Shown one piece after another: positions 7,882-16,066 of a stretch of DNA of 39,592 bases; position 1 is the first letter of the stretch, and each line of letters opens with the position of its first letter. The stretch lies in assembly GCA_028693555.1 (NCBI GenBank), contig JAQUVD010000033.1, forward strand, positions 1 to 39,592. The letters run 5' to 3'. The notes beneath the pieces are model-generated. The model worked only from the letters and a program-made list of their open reading frames with translations, was not told the DNA's origin and made no database searches. The stretch is from Hespellia sp. (GTDB taxonomy: Bacteria > Bacillota > Clostridia > Lachnospirales > Lachnospiraceae). Made by a program: the position numbers and the translations under genes.

Positions 7882-8892
7882 ATGAGAGAGTATGAACTGG
7901 AAGTTTTGGAGCAATATCATATAGATGTGGAAAGCACCCGCAAAATAAGGGGTGCGTTTTTTTGCGACACCGACCAGGGGACGATGGCACTGCGTGAGGT
8001 ACACATTTCCGAGCAGCGCGCCTTGTACCTGTATCTTCTGTGCAGTCAGCTTGAATCGTCAGGGTATGCCAATGTGGACACGATCATGCCCACGGCAGAA
8101 GGCAAATTCCTGAGTACGTCCAGAGAGGGAAAGCGTTACGTGCTGAAGAAATGGTATAGCGGGAATGAATGCGATGTGAAAAATGAGCGGGATATTCTGC
8201 TTGCAGTCCGCAATCTTGCAAATCTGCATCTTCTGATGAAGTGGCGGGAATCCTGCAGTCTGAAAGATGAGGCACCGATTGTGGCGCCGCAGGGTGTCAA
8301 CTTAAGTGATATATTTGTCCGGCATAATCAGGAGCTTACAAAGGTGCGCAGGTTTATCCGAAGCCAGCCGGTGAAGCTGGAATTCGAGGCGTTGTTCCTG
8401 CAGCATTATGAAGAAATGTACGCGCAGGCGCAGCAGGCAGAACGCGATCTGGAACGATCTTCCTATGAGGAGCTTTATCAAAGCGCAATTCAAAATCAGA
8501 CGCTGGTTCACGGGGACTATAATTATCACAATATACTTTTAATGAGAAATGAACTGGCAACGACAAATTTCGACAGAGCAAAGGTGGATATACAGGTTTC
8601 GGATCTTACATACTTTATCAGAAAGGTAATGGAAAAACAGCACTGGAAGCCGGAGCTTGGAAAGAAAATGCTCACGGCATATATGCAGGTCAGACCCTTG
8701 TCGGAGAAAGAAAAAGAGTACATTTGCATTCGCCTTTCTTACCCGGAAAAATTCTGGAAAACAGTGAACAGTTATTATCTGTCAAACAAATCCTGGGTCT
8801 CTGTAAAAATGGTAGAAAAGCTGCAGCAGACAATTGCAGAAACGGCAGAAAAAAGATGTTTTTTGGGGAATATAGGTACTTTTCTTTTGTAA
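7882..8892 (+). CDS. CotS-like spore coat protein / aminoglycoside-phosphotransferase fold
   Basis: About 337 residues with the kinase-like fold of the CotS/YutH spore coat family. The phosphotransferase-like catalytic loop is LVHGDYNYHNILL, and the later NFDRAKVDIQVSDLTYF segment replaces the usual DxD metal motif. Residues before it include a possible nucleotide-binding lysine in KRYVLKKWY. In Bacillus, CotS proteins are assembled into the coat during sporulation. The start is unclear: ATG 7882 follows the terminator T-run with AGGGGG 7-12 nt upstream inside the stem, and an in-frame ATG at 7861 lies inside the hairpin. I prefer 7882. No promoter is evident between cca and this gene. Confidence 0.75.
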   Translation: MREYELEVLEQYHIDVESTRKIRGAFFCDTDQGTMALREVHISEQRALYLYLLCSQLESSGYANVDTIMPTAEGKFLSTSREGKRYVLKKWYSGNECDVKNERDILLAVRNLANLHLLMKWRESCSLKDEAPIVAPQGVNLSDIFVRHNQELTKVRRFIRSQPVKLEFEALFLQHYEEMYAQAQQAERDLERSSYEELYQSAIQNQTLVHGDYNYHNILLMRNELATTNFDRAKVDIQVSDLTYFIRKVMEKQHWKPELGKKMLTAYMQVRPLSEKEKEYICIRLSYPEKFWKTVNSYYLSNKSWVSVKMVEKLQQTIAETAEKRCFLGNIGTFLL

Positions 8893-8908
8893 AGCGTTGT
8901 TGTATAAT
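8881..8908 (+). promoter_or_regulatory. Probable promoter of phosphoglucomutase
   Basis: A perfect TATAAT (8903-8908) lies about 85 bp before the pgcA start. The -35 is poor (TTTCTT at 8881-8886, 16-bp spacer), so an activator or alternative contacts may be needed. Confidence 0.5.
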
Positions 8909-8993
8909 AATACTATGAAATGCGCGAAACGGCGCAGGTGTCACCGGAACACGATTTCGATGACAGGCAACGAGAAAAGGGAGGTACATATCT

Positions 8994-10727
8994 ATGGATT
9001 ACAAGGCAAGATACGAGGAATGGTTATCGAACCCATATTTTGATGCAGATACGAAAGCTGAGCTTACAAACATCAAGGATGATGATAACGAGATCAAGGA
9101 ACGTTTTTATACAGACCTTGAATTTGGAACAGCGGGGCTTAGAGGAATTATTGCGGCAGGAACGAACCGCTTGAACATCTATACCGTGCGCAAGGCAACA
9201 CAGGGACTTGCGAATTATATCATTCGGAATGGAAGCGCAGACAAAGGCGTGGCAATCGCATATGATTCCCGTCATATGTCTCCGGAATTTGCAGATGAAG
9301 CAGCACTCTGTCTGGCGGCGAATGGAATCAAAGCGTATGTATTTGAATCGCTTCGCCCGACGCCGGAACTCTCTTATGCGGTGCGTGAGTTGAAATGTAT
9401 TGCAGGTATCAATATCACAGCCAGCCATAACCCACCGGAGTATAACGGATACAAAGTATACTGGGAAGACGGAGCGCAGATTACACCTCCTCATGACAAG
9501 GGGATCATGGATGAAGTAAAAGCAATCGAGGATTACACGACAACGAAGACGATGACGCTTGATGCAGCAAAGGCAGCAGGACTTTATGAAGTCATCGGGG
9601 CAGCGATTGACGATTCTTATATTGCAGAGCTGAAAAAACAGGTCATTCATGCAGATGCAATCGCAGCAGAAGGTAAGAACCTGAAGATTGTTTACAGTCC
9701 GCTTCACGGAACCGGTAATATTCCTGCAAGAAGAATCTTAAAAGAGCTTGGATTTGAGAATGTATATGTAGTAAAAGAACAGGAACTGCCGGATGGCGAT
9801 TTCCCGACCGTATCTTATCCGAATCCGGAGTCGGACGAAGCATTCGTCCTCGGTCTGAAGCTTGCAAAAGAGGTAGATGCAGATATCGTTCTTGCAACCG
9901 ACCCGGATGCAGACCGGCTTGGTGTGTTTGTAAAGGACACAGCTTCCGGAGAATATAAAGTACTGACAGGTAATATGTCAGGATGTCTGCTTGCAAATTA
10001 TGAGATCAGTCAGAGAAAGGCAACGACAGGGCTTCCGGATGACGGATATCTCATTAAGACAATCGTAACATCCAATATGGCGGACGCAATTGCAAAGGCT
10101 TATGATGTTGGACTGATTGAAGTTCTGACCGGATTTAAGTATATCGGACAGCAGATTCTTGGGTTTGAGAATACAGGAAAAGGCCAGTATGTATTTGGAT
10201 TTGAGGAAAGCTACGGCTGCCTGATCGGAACACACGCAAGAGATAAGGATGCAATTGTGGCAACGATGGCGCTGTGCGAAGCAGCGGCTTATTACAAGAC
10301 ACAGGGTAAGACACTGTGGGATGCCATGATTGATATGTATGAGCAATACGGCTATTATAAAGATGATATTCAGGCTGTTTCGCTGAAGGGGATTGAAGGA
10401 CTTGCCAAGATTCAGGAAATCCTTGAAACATTCCGTAAGAATCCACCGACAGAGATTGGCGGATACAAGGTGACTCAGGCAAGGGATTACAAAGCAAATA
10501 CAATCAAAGACATGGCAACCGGAGCCGTAACAGAGACAGGCCTTCCAGAGTCCAACGTACTTTACTATGATCTGACAGACGATGCATGGCTGTGCGTGAG
10601 ACCGTCCGGAACAGAGCCAAAGATTAAATTCTACTATGGAATCAAAGGCACATCCTTAGCAGATGCAGATGCTAAATCGACAGCACTTGGAAAAGAAGTC
10701 CTTTCAATGATTGACAAAATGCTCTAA
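8994..10727 (+). CDS. pgcA: Phosphoglucomutase / phosphomannomutase (alpha-D-phosphohexomutase family)
   Basis: 577 residues, close to Bacillus PgcA. It interconverts glucose-1-phosphate and glucose-6-phosphate (or mannose phosphates) in the cytoplasm, feeding cell-wall and polysaccharide precursors. All family motifs are present in order: FGTAGLRG, the phosphoserine loop TASHNPPEYNGYK, the metal loop TDPDADRLG, the sugar-binding loop GFEESYG and the phosphate-binding RPSGTEPKIKFY. The ATG follows a strong GGGAGG. It stands alone between its own promoter and the hup promoter. The exact sugar preference cannot be read from the motifs. Confidence 0.92.
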   Translation: MDYKARYEEWLSNPYFDADTKAELTNIKDDDNEIKERFYTDLEFGTAGLRGIIAAGTNRLNIYTVRKATQGLANYIIRNGSADKGVAIAYDSRHMSPEFADEAALCLAANGIKAYVFESLRPTPELSYAVRELKCIAGINITASHNPPEYNGYKVYWEDGAQITPPHDKGIMDEVKAIEDYTTTKTMTLDAAKAAGLYEVIGAAIDDSYIAELKKQVIHADAIAAEGKNLKIVYSPLHGTGNIPARRILKELGFENVYVVKEQELPDGDFPTVSYPNPESDEAFVLGLKLAKEVDADIVLATDPDADRLGVFVKDTASGEYKVLTGNMSGCLLANYEISQRKATTGLPDDGYLIKTIVTSNMADAIAKAYDVGLIEVLTGFKYIGQQILGFENTGKGQYVFGFEESYGCLIGTHARDKDAIVATMALCEAAAYYKTQGKTLWDAMIDMYEQYGYYKDDIQAVSLKGIEGLAKIQEILETFRKNPPTEIGGYKVTQARDYKANTIKDMATGAVTETGLPESNVLYYDLTDDAWLCVRPSGTEPKIKFYYGIKGTSLADADAKSTALGKEVLSMIDKML

Positions 10728-10773
10728 AACCCTAAAAAATAGGCGAATCGTCCGCTGAAATAAGGGAAAATCC

Positions 10774-10801
10774 TTGACAAAGCAAGGCAATCCGTTATAA
10801 T
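10774..10801 (+). promoter_or_regulatory. Promoter of hup
   Basis: A consensus TTGACA (10774-10779), 16-bp spacer and TATAAT (10796-10801). It leaves a leader of about 80 nt before hup. Such strength fits an abundant nucleoid protein. Confidence 0.85.
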
Positions 10802-10888
10802 TGAATACAAGGACGACCTATTGTCTATACACAACAAAGTATAGGATACAAACGGTATTCTAACATAATCAAGAGGAGGAATTTATCC

Positions 10889-11164
10889 ATGAACAAGACA
10901 GAATTAGTAGCAGCAATTGCTGAGAAAGCAGAATTATCAAAGAAAGACTCTGAGAAAGCTTTAAAGGCTTTTGTTGATGTTGTAACAGCACAGCTTAAGA
11001 AAGACGACAAAATCCAGTTAGTAGGATTTGGTACATTTGAAGTAAGCAAGAGAGCAGCTAGAGAAGGAAGAAACCCTCAGACAGGTAAGACAATGAAGAT
11101 TGCAGCTTGCAAAGCACCAAAATTCAAAGCTGGAAAAGCTTTAAAGGATGCTGTAAACAATTAA
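10889..11164 (+). CDS. hup: HU-family DNA-binding protein
   Basis: 91 residues, the standard HU length. It begins [20 protein letters not shown] and contains the DNA-binding arm signature [22 protein letters not shown] with the intercalating proline at the tip. HU is a homodimeric nucleoid protein that bends DNA and supports replication and repair. GAGGAGG precedes the ATG. It has a consensus promoter and its own terminator, so it is largely monocistronic; read-through could feed rqcP. Confidence 0.95.
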   Translation: MNKTELVAAIAEKAELSKKDSEKALKAFVDVVTAQLKKDDKIQLVGFGTFEVSKRAAREGRNPQTGKTMKIAACKAPKFKAGKALKDAVNN

Positions 11165-11187
11165 TATTTTGTTGCAAAGTTCATTAT

Positions 11188-11219
11188 GGGAAGCTGTTTA
11201 TGACAGCTTCCCTTTTGTT
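11188..11219 (+). terminator. Terminator after hup
   Basis: GGGAAGCTGT (11188-11197) pairs perfectly with ACAGCTTCCC (11203-11212) around a 5-nt loop, followed by TTTTGTT. A 10-bp GC-containing stem and T-rich tail make a good intrinsic terminator. rqcP starts 31 bp later with no clear promoter, so it may leak. Confidence 0.85.
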
Positions 11220-11250
11220 ATGTAAAGAGTTCGACCCGAAAGGAGCTAAA

Positions 11251-11490
11251 ATGAGATTAGATAAATTTTTGAAGGTATCCCGCCTGATTAAGAGAAGAAC
11301 GGTTGCGAATGAAGCGTGTGATGCCGGCCGTGTGCTGGTAAATGGAACCGTGGCGAAGGCTTCTGTAAAAGTCAAAGTGGGGGATATCATTGAGATTCAG
11401 TTTGGCGGTAAGGCAGTTAAAGTGGAAGTAATGGATCTGCAGGATACAACGAAGAAAGAGGAAGCAAAGGAACTATTCCGCTATCTGTAA
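11251..11490 (+). CDS. rqcP: RNA-binding S4-domain protein RqcP (YabO)
   Basis: 79 residues, essentially one S4 domain: MRLDKFLKVSRLIKRR, then NEACDAGRVLVNG and VKVGDIIEIQFG. In Bacillus RqcP (YabO) works with RqcH on stalled 50S subunits to add C-terminal alanine tails in ribosome quality control. Gene order supports this identity over Hsp15: rqcP, yabP, yabQ, divIC, spoIIE, tilS, hpt, ftsH matches Bacillus. The ATG at 11251 has AAAGGAG at the right distance. A longer upstream in-frame reading crosses the hup terminator and is rejected. Confidence 0.9.
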   Translation: MRLDKFLKVSRLIKRRTVANEACDAGRVLVNGTVAKASVKVKVGDIIEIQFGGKAVKVEVMDLQDTTKKEEAKELFRYL

Positions 11491-11582
11491 AAGAGAGGAA
11501 AGTTCTATGTCGTGATTATGCTGCATATAAATAGATATCGCCGTGGAATGGAACTGTTCCAGTGCAAAAAAGGGGGATATTT

Positions 11583-11870
11583 ATGGAAGAGAGACAGCCG
11601 GTAAAAGCACACAAGCTTGTGGTGACCAATCGTAAGTCCTGTACTGCAACAGGAGTTCTGGATGTATTATCCTTTGATCTGAATGAGATTCTGCTTGAGA
11701 CAGAACAGGGGATGCTTCTGATGAAGGGGACGGATCTGCATGTGAACCGCCTGACGCTGGAAAAAGGGGAAGTAGACGTGTCGGGCAGCATTGACAGCGT
11801 GTCATACTCCAGTGCGAATGTGCAAAAGAAGCAGAACGATGAGAACTTTTTTTCAAAGTTATTTAAATAA
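11583..11870 (+). CDS. yabP: Sporulation protein YabP
   Basis: 95 residues of the YabP/YqfC family. It begins MEERQPVKAHKLVVTNRKSC and contains the family pattern GVLDVLSFDLNEILLETEQG and GTDLHVNRLTLEKGEVDVSG. In Bacillus yabP and yabQ are made in the mother cell and are needed for proper spore cortex. The ATG at 11583 follows AGGGGGATATTT; an in-frame GTG at 11562 has no ribosome-binding site. It is adjacent to yabQ, whose ATG follows the yabP stop directly. Confidence 0.88.
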   Translation: MEERQPVKAHKLVVTNRKSCTATGVLDVLSFDLNEILLETEQGMLLMKGTDLHVNRLTLEKGEVDVSGSIDSVSYSSANVQKKQNDENFFSKLFK

Positions 11871-12167
11871 ATGATGATTGGACTTGAAAAAGAAACCCTG
11901 ATTTTTTTGTATGCAGTCATGACTGGCGTAGTCTTGAAATGTATTTATGATATCCTGTATCTGTTTCGGAAACTGGTAAAGCATTCCTGGATTTTGACAG
12001 GAATCGAAGATATCCTATACTGGATCAGTATGAGTGCCTATTTGTTTCGGGCGCTTTATTTTACTACTGATGGTAGTGTGAGATGGTTCTTTCTACTAGG
12101 TATAGTATGTGGGATTTTCTTGAAACAATTAATACAAAAATGGTTGAAAAAAGTCTTGATAAAATAA
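11871..12167 (+). CDS. yabQ: Spore cortex biosynthesis protein YabQ
   Basis: 98 residues with three or four hydrophobic segments (about 8-26, 45-60 and 68-88) and a basic C-terminal tail (KWLKKVLIK), matching the small membrane protein YabQ. In Bacillus it localises to the outer forespore membrane and is required for cortex formation. It starts at the first of two adjacent ATGs, directly after the yabP stop, so translation is coupled. Identification rests on size, topology and conserved position between yabP and divIC. Confidence 0.85.
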   Translation: MMIGLEKETLIFLYAVMTGVVLKCIYDILYLFRKLVKHSWILTGIEDILYWISMSAYLFRALYFTTDGSVRWFFLLGIVCGIFLKQLIQKWLKKVLIK

Positions 12168-12243
12168 ATAAAACGATTTAAACTGTATGTATATGTAACT
12201 GGGTAGGGGTGCCTGATAACGATTAATAAGATGGGTGAGTATA

Positions 12244-12573
12244 ATGACGAAGAATCGGCGAAGGAGTAAGTCTGCCATTCAGAAAAAAACGCAGTTAAGG
12301 CGTCATAAGCGCAGTATTTTTTTGGTATCAACCGTGGTATTACTGTTGACGGTTGTGGTATTCGCAAAATCTGTCACACTGCAGGCGCAGAACAAGGAAT
12401 ATACGAAGCGGACAGCAGAGCTTCAATCCCAGATTGATGAAGAGAAACAGCGAACCGAAGAAATCAGTGCTCTGAAAGAGTATATTACTTCAGATGAATA
12501 TGTAAAAGAGATAGCAGAAGATCGGCTGGGTTTGGTGAATCCGAATGAGATCATTTTCAGACCGGCAGAGTAA
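12244..12573 (+). CDS. divIC: Septum formation initiator DivIC (FtsB/DivIC family)
   Basis: 109 residues. It has a basic cytoplasmic N-terminus (KNRRRSKS...LRRHKRS), one membrane helix at about residues 28-47, then an extracytoplasmic coiled coil (about 50-80) ending in ITSDEYVKEIAEDRLGLVNPNE, the conserved FtsB/DivIC tail. It acts in the DivIB-DivIC-FtsL complex that activates septal peptidoglycan synthesis. The ATG at 12244 has GGTGAG upstream; an in-frame GTG at 12235 overlaps that site and is less likely. A terminator follows. The S1-domain gene yabR, which lies between divIC and spoIIE in Bacillus, is absent. Confidence 0.9.
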   Translation: MTKNRRRSKSAIQKKTQLRRHKRSIFLVSTVVLLLTVVVFAKSVTLQAQNKEYTKRTAELQSQIDEEKQRTEEISALKEYITSDEYVKEIAEDRLGLVNPNEIIFRPAE

Positions 12574-12598
12574 TATCTGTTATATGAGAACGAATGAT

Positions 12599-12630
12599 AA
12601 GCTTTAGGAAGAGATTCCTAAAGCTTTTTT
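12599..12630 (+). terminator. Terminator between divIC and spoIIE
   Basis: AAGCTTTAGGAA (12599-12610) pairs perfectly with TTCCTAAAGCTT (12615-12626) around GAGA, followed by a T-run. It separates the rqcP-divIC unit from spoIIE. No promoter or TGTCGAA-type Spo0A box was seen in the 48 bp before spoIIE. Confidence 0.8.
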
Positions 12631-12678
12631 GCGCTTTTTGCCTGGCCTCGCATAAAAAAGAAAAGAGAGGGAGAAAAA

Positions 12679-14088
12679 ATGATGGAACAGATGGAAGAAG
12701 AAATGCTACATATCAGTCCATATGTCTTACAGATAGAAAAATTCGCAAAGTCACTAAAACAGTTATCCAATGCATTCCTGCAATTGGAAGATGCGAAACA
12801 TTCGTTTAGCAGCCGCGAAATTGAGGACATGTTCCTGTTGGTGAAGGAACGGGTGTGTACGCAGTGTGATAAATGTGGATGGTGCTGGAACGAAAATACC
12901 ATTCGTACCTATCAGATGTGCTATGAAGTGCTTGGTGCGATTGATGGATACGGGAATGAGCTGAATGTGGAAATCAAACGAAAATTGCAGACAAGATGTC
13001 TGAATGCACCGAGATTTTCACGGGAAATGATGGAAATCTATCAGGATGCAAAACACAATATGCTGTGGGAGAAACGTATTGCATCCAGCAGAGAAGGGTG
13101 TGCGATTCAATTGGAGACATTTGCAGATATGATCAGTAGTGAGACAAAAGAACTGGAAGACAGCATTGTATCAGATGCCCGCATGGAAAAGAAGCTGGAG
13201 GCAGAATTGCAAAAAGCAGGAGTGCGGGTGCTGTATACAACGCTGTTACTAAATGCGGAGGGGAAATACGAAATCTATCTGACGGCATGCGCGAAGAAAG
13301 GAATCAACATGTCTTACCAGGAGTTTGCACAGCGTGTATCGGAAATCACCGGAAAACGGATGGTTGCACAGGATGGCATGCAGGGAACGCTTGGACATGA
13401 TTATTCGACGACCATCTTTATGGAAGGACCTGCGTATTATACATTATATGGAATTGCGAGAATTGGGAAAGACTGCGAGCGGATTTCCGGAGATAATTTT
13501 ATGGTCGTAGATCTGCCCGGAGGAAAACAGTGTATGGCGCTGTCAGACGGGATGGGGGCCGGTCAGAGTGCCAGCCGGGAAAGCGGACTGGTGGTGGATC
13601 TGCTTGAAGAATTACTGAAGGCGGGATATCCGGAAAAAACCGCAATTCAGATGATTAATCTTTCGCTTGCGATGGGGCGGGAGGAGATTCATTTCTCCAC
13701 GGTAGATCTGTGTACCTTCTATCTTTATTCAGGAAAATGCAGGATTTACAAGGCAGGAGCGTCTTCTACCTTTATCAAAAGAGGACGGACTGTGGAACAC
13801 CTGAACTCGACGAGCCTCCCGGTTGGCGTGGTTCAGAAGCTGGAAATAAATGAAAAGGAACGCCAGCTTGATCATGGCGATTTCATCATTATGGTGACAG
13901 ATGGAATCATGGATGCACTGCCTGTTGGAGAGCAGGATATTATTCTTGAAACAATCATCAAAGGAACGGATAAAAATAATGCAAAAGAAATGGCTCATCA
14001 TATCCTGGAACAGGTGCTTGAGTGGAATGGACGGGCCCCGATGGATGATATGACAGTGTTAGTTGCCTCCTTGTGGAGATTCGTTTGA
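12679..14088 (+). CDS. spoIIE: Stage II sporulation protein E-like PP2C phosphatase lacking the membrane domain
   Basis: 469 residues. The C-terminal half is a PPM/PP2C serine phosphatase: ISGDNFMV, LSDGMGAGQSAS (metal-binding DGMG), VTDGIMDAL and MDDMTVLVAS. The N-terminal half resembles the SpoIIE regulatory region, with the Cys motif CTQCDKCGWCW at about 61-71 and a helical linker. In Bacillus SpoIIE dephosphorylates SpoIIAA to switch on sigma-F in the forespore. Bacillus SpoIIE is about 827 residues with ten membrane helices first; here no membrane segment exists and the start has GAGGGAG upstream, so the protein is soluble as encoded. Position between divIC and tilS supports the name. 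It could be a shortened orthologue or a paralogue. Confidence 0.8.
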   Translation: MMEQMEEEMLHISPYVLQIEKFAKSLKQLSNAFLQLEDAKHSFSSREIEDMFLLVKERVCTQCDKCGWCWNENTIRTYQMCYEVLGAIDGYGNELNVEIKRKLQTRCLNAPRFSREMMEIYQDAKHNMLWEKRIASSREGCAIQLETFADMISSETKELEDSIVSDARMEKKLEAELQKAGVRVLYTTLLLNAEGKYEIYLTACAKKGINMSYQEFAQRVSEITGKRMVAQDGMQGTLGHDYSTTIFMEGPAYYTLYGIARIGKDCERISGDNFMVVDLPGGKQCMALSDGMGAGQSASRESGLVVDLLEELLKAGYPEKTAIQMINLSLAMGREEIHFSTVDLCTFYLYSGKCRIYKAGASSTFIKRGRTVEHLNSTSLPVGVVQKLEINEKERQLDHGDFIIMVTDGIMDALPVGEQDIILETIIKGTDKNNAKEMAHHILEQVLEWNGRAPMDDMTVLVASLWRFV

Positions 14089-14099
14089 TATGTTATAGT
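14071..14099 (+). promoter_or_regulatory. Possible promoter giving a leaderless tilS transcript
   Basis: TTGTGG (14071-14076), a 17-bp spacer ending in TG plus one base, and TATAGT (14094-14099) lie inside the spoIIE end. The predicted start is about 14106, the tilS ATG itself. No ribosome-binding site precedes that ATG. Confidence 0.35.
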
Positions 14100-14105
14100 A
14101 TACGT

Positions 14106-15530
14106 ATGATTGAAAAAATAAAAGACTATATAAAAAAATATAATATGATTGAAGAAAAGGATCGGGTAATCGTAGGTGTATCAGGAGGAATTGATTCGGT
14201 ATGCCTCCTTTTTGTGCTGCTGGAAGTGAGGAAAGAGATACCGTTTGATATTGTGGCGGTACATGTGAATCACGAACTGCGAGGCGCAAGCGCGGATGCC
14301 GATGAGTCATTTGTGAAGCTCCTGTGTAACGAAAAACAGGTAGAGCTGGTGACCTATCACGTAGATATCCGAACAATGGCGAAGATGAACAAACAGACCT
14401 TGGAGGAAGCAGGAAGGGGTGCAAGACAAGCGGCTTTCGAAAAGACATGTATGGAGAAACATGGAACCAAGATCGTGATGGCTCATCACAAGAATGATAA
14501 TGCAGAGACACTTCTAATGAATCTTTCCCGTGGGACGGGACTGCGCGGAATTGGTGGAATGCGTCCTGTCCGTGGAAATGTAATCCGTCCGTTTTTATGT
14601 GTGGATCGTGCGGAGGTGGAGGCTTTTGCGAAAAAGAATCTGATTGCTTACCGGATAGATGAGAGTAATATCAGTGATGATTATACGCGCAACAGAATCC
14701 GTAACCATACGATTCCGTTTTTGGAGGAATATGTCAACTCGAACGCAGTGGAACATATGAACGAGACCATGATGCAGATGCGCGGTGTCTATGAGTACAT
14801 TTCCAAGCAGGTAGAGAAGGAATATGACCGATGCGTCACGGATCGGGGGATGCTTCACCTGAACGTGATCGATGCAGCGATGTTCGAGGAAGTGGATGAG
14901 ATTCTGAAAGGTCCGATTATTTTAAAATGCCTGACGGAAGTGGCAGAGCATGTCCAGAACATTACCCAGACGAATGTGAATACCGTGCGTGCATTGTTTG
15001 ATAATCGTGTCGGCAAACGGATTGATCTTCCGTATGAGATGGTTGCGATTCGGGAGTATGATAACGTTGTAATCCGCAAGCACGGGCAGACGGAGGAGCT
15101 TCCAACCGGCATGAATTCACTTGAACTGAAGGTGCCGGGACTCACAGCAATTGCCGGAAGTGACTGGAAGGTACATTGTTCTGTTATAGATCTTGAAAAT
15201 GGCGAGCCTCAAGAGGCGGAGCCGGAAAAAATATATACGAAATGGTTTGACTATGATATAATTAGGGATACTCTAGAAATAAGAACAAGACGAAGTGGAG
15301 ACATCATTACGGTGGATAAGAATGGCAGCAGACAGAAGCTGAAATCTTATTTTATCAATCAGAAGGTACCGAGTGAGTTGAGAGATAAGATTCCGCTCAT
15401 TGTAGACGGAAGTGACATCGTATGGATTCCGGGATATCGGGTCAGCAGTGCTTATCAGGTAACGAAAGATACAAAACAAGTATTGCAAATACAAATTACT
15501 GAAGGAGAAGAAGATGGCAGAGACAATTAA
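14106..15530 (+). CDS. tilS: tRNA(Ile)-lysidine synthase
   Basis: 474 residues. It converts C34 of tRNA-Ile(CAU) to lysidine using ATP and lysine, so the tRNA reads AUA. The N-terminal PP-loop VGVSGGIDSVCLLF (about residues 22-35) is the ATP site; HVNHELRG and MAHHKNDNAETLLMNLSRGTGLRGIGGM are TilS core motifs. The C-terminal TilS domain ends with the SGDII...KKLKSYFINQKVPSELRDKIPLI-type segment. The start at 14106 (MIEKIKDYIKKYNMIEE) fits family N-termini; a GTG at 14073 overlaps spoIIE further. The gene overlaps hpt by 17 bp. Confidence 0.93.
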   Translation: MIEKIKDYIKKYNMIEEKDRVIVGVSGGIDSVCLLFVLLEVRKEIPFDIVAVHVNHELRGASADADESFVKLLCNEKQVELVTYHVDIRTMAKMNKQTLEEAGRGARQAAFEKTCMEKHGTKIVMAHHKNDNAETLLMNLSRGTGLRGIGGMRPVRGNVIRPFLCVDRAEVEAFAKKNLIAYRIDESNISDDYTRNRIRNHTIPFLEEYVNSNAVEHMNETMMQMRGVYEYISKQVEKEYDRCVTDRGMLHLNVIDAAMFEEVDEILKGPIILKCLTEVAEHVQNITQTNVNTVRALFDNRVGKRIDLPYEMVAIREYDNVVIRKHGQTEELPTGMNSLELKVPGLTAIAGSDWKVHCSVIDLENGEPQEAEPEKIYTKWFDYDIIRDTLEIRTRRSGDIITVDKNGSRQKLKSYFINQKVPSELRDKIPLIVDGSDIVWIPGYRVSSAYQVTKDTKQVLQIQITEGEEDGRDN

Positions 15531-16041
15531 CGTATTAGTATCAGAAGAAGAAGTAGATCAGAAAATTCGTGAGCTTGGAGCTCAGATCAGCAAGGAGTAC
15601 GCAGGCAAACAGGTTCATTTGATTTGTATCTTAAAGGGTGGTGTATTCTTCATGTGTGAGCTTGCAAAGAGAATTACAGTTCCGGTCACAATGGATTTCA
15701 TGAAAGTGAGCAGTTATGGGGACGCAACCGAATCAAGTGGTGTGATCCGTATTGCGAAGGATTTAGATGAAACACTCGAAGGCAAGGATGTCATTGTTGT
15801 AGAAGATATCATCGATTCAGGCAGAACATTGTCGTACCTGTTAGATGTTCTTGCAAAGAGAAATCCTGCAAGCATGAAGCTCTGTACACTGCTTGACAAG
15901 CCGGACAGACGTGTCAAGGAAGTGAAAGTCGATTATGTCGGCTTTGCAATACCGGACGAATTCGTAGTCGGATACGGTCTGGATTATGCCCAAAAATATA
16001 GAAATCTCCCATACATCGGAGTTGTGAAAGGCATAGATTAA
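15514..16041 (+). CDS. hpt: Hypoxanthine phosphoribosyltransferase
   Basis: 175 residues, normal for HPRT. It salvages hypoxanthine and guanine to IMP and GMP using PRPP. Seen: the LKGGVFFMCEL loop, MDFMKVSSYG with the flexible catalytic loop, the PRPP motif VVEDIIDSGRTLSYL, and the base-binding VDYVGFAIPDEFVVGYGLDY. The ATG has GAAGGAG within the tilS end and overlaps tilS by 17 bp. The order tilS-hpt-ftsH is conserved in Firmicutes. Confidence 0.95.
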   Translation: MAETINVLVSEEEVDQKIRELGAQISKEYAGKQVHLICILKGGVFFMCELAKRITVPVTMDFMKVSSYGDATESSGVIRIAKDLDETLEGKDVIVVEDIIDSGRTLSYLLDVLAKRNPASMKLCTLLDKPDRRVKEVKVDYVGFAIPDEFVVGYGLDYAQKYRNLPYIGVVKGID

Positions 16042-16066
16042 TATCTAAAAGAGAGGTAATTTAATT

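Noticed and set aside
11107-11250. N-terminal extension of rqcP
   Set aside because: It would read through hup and its terminator; the ATG at 11251 has AAAGGAG and begins the S4 domain exactly.
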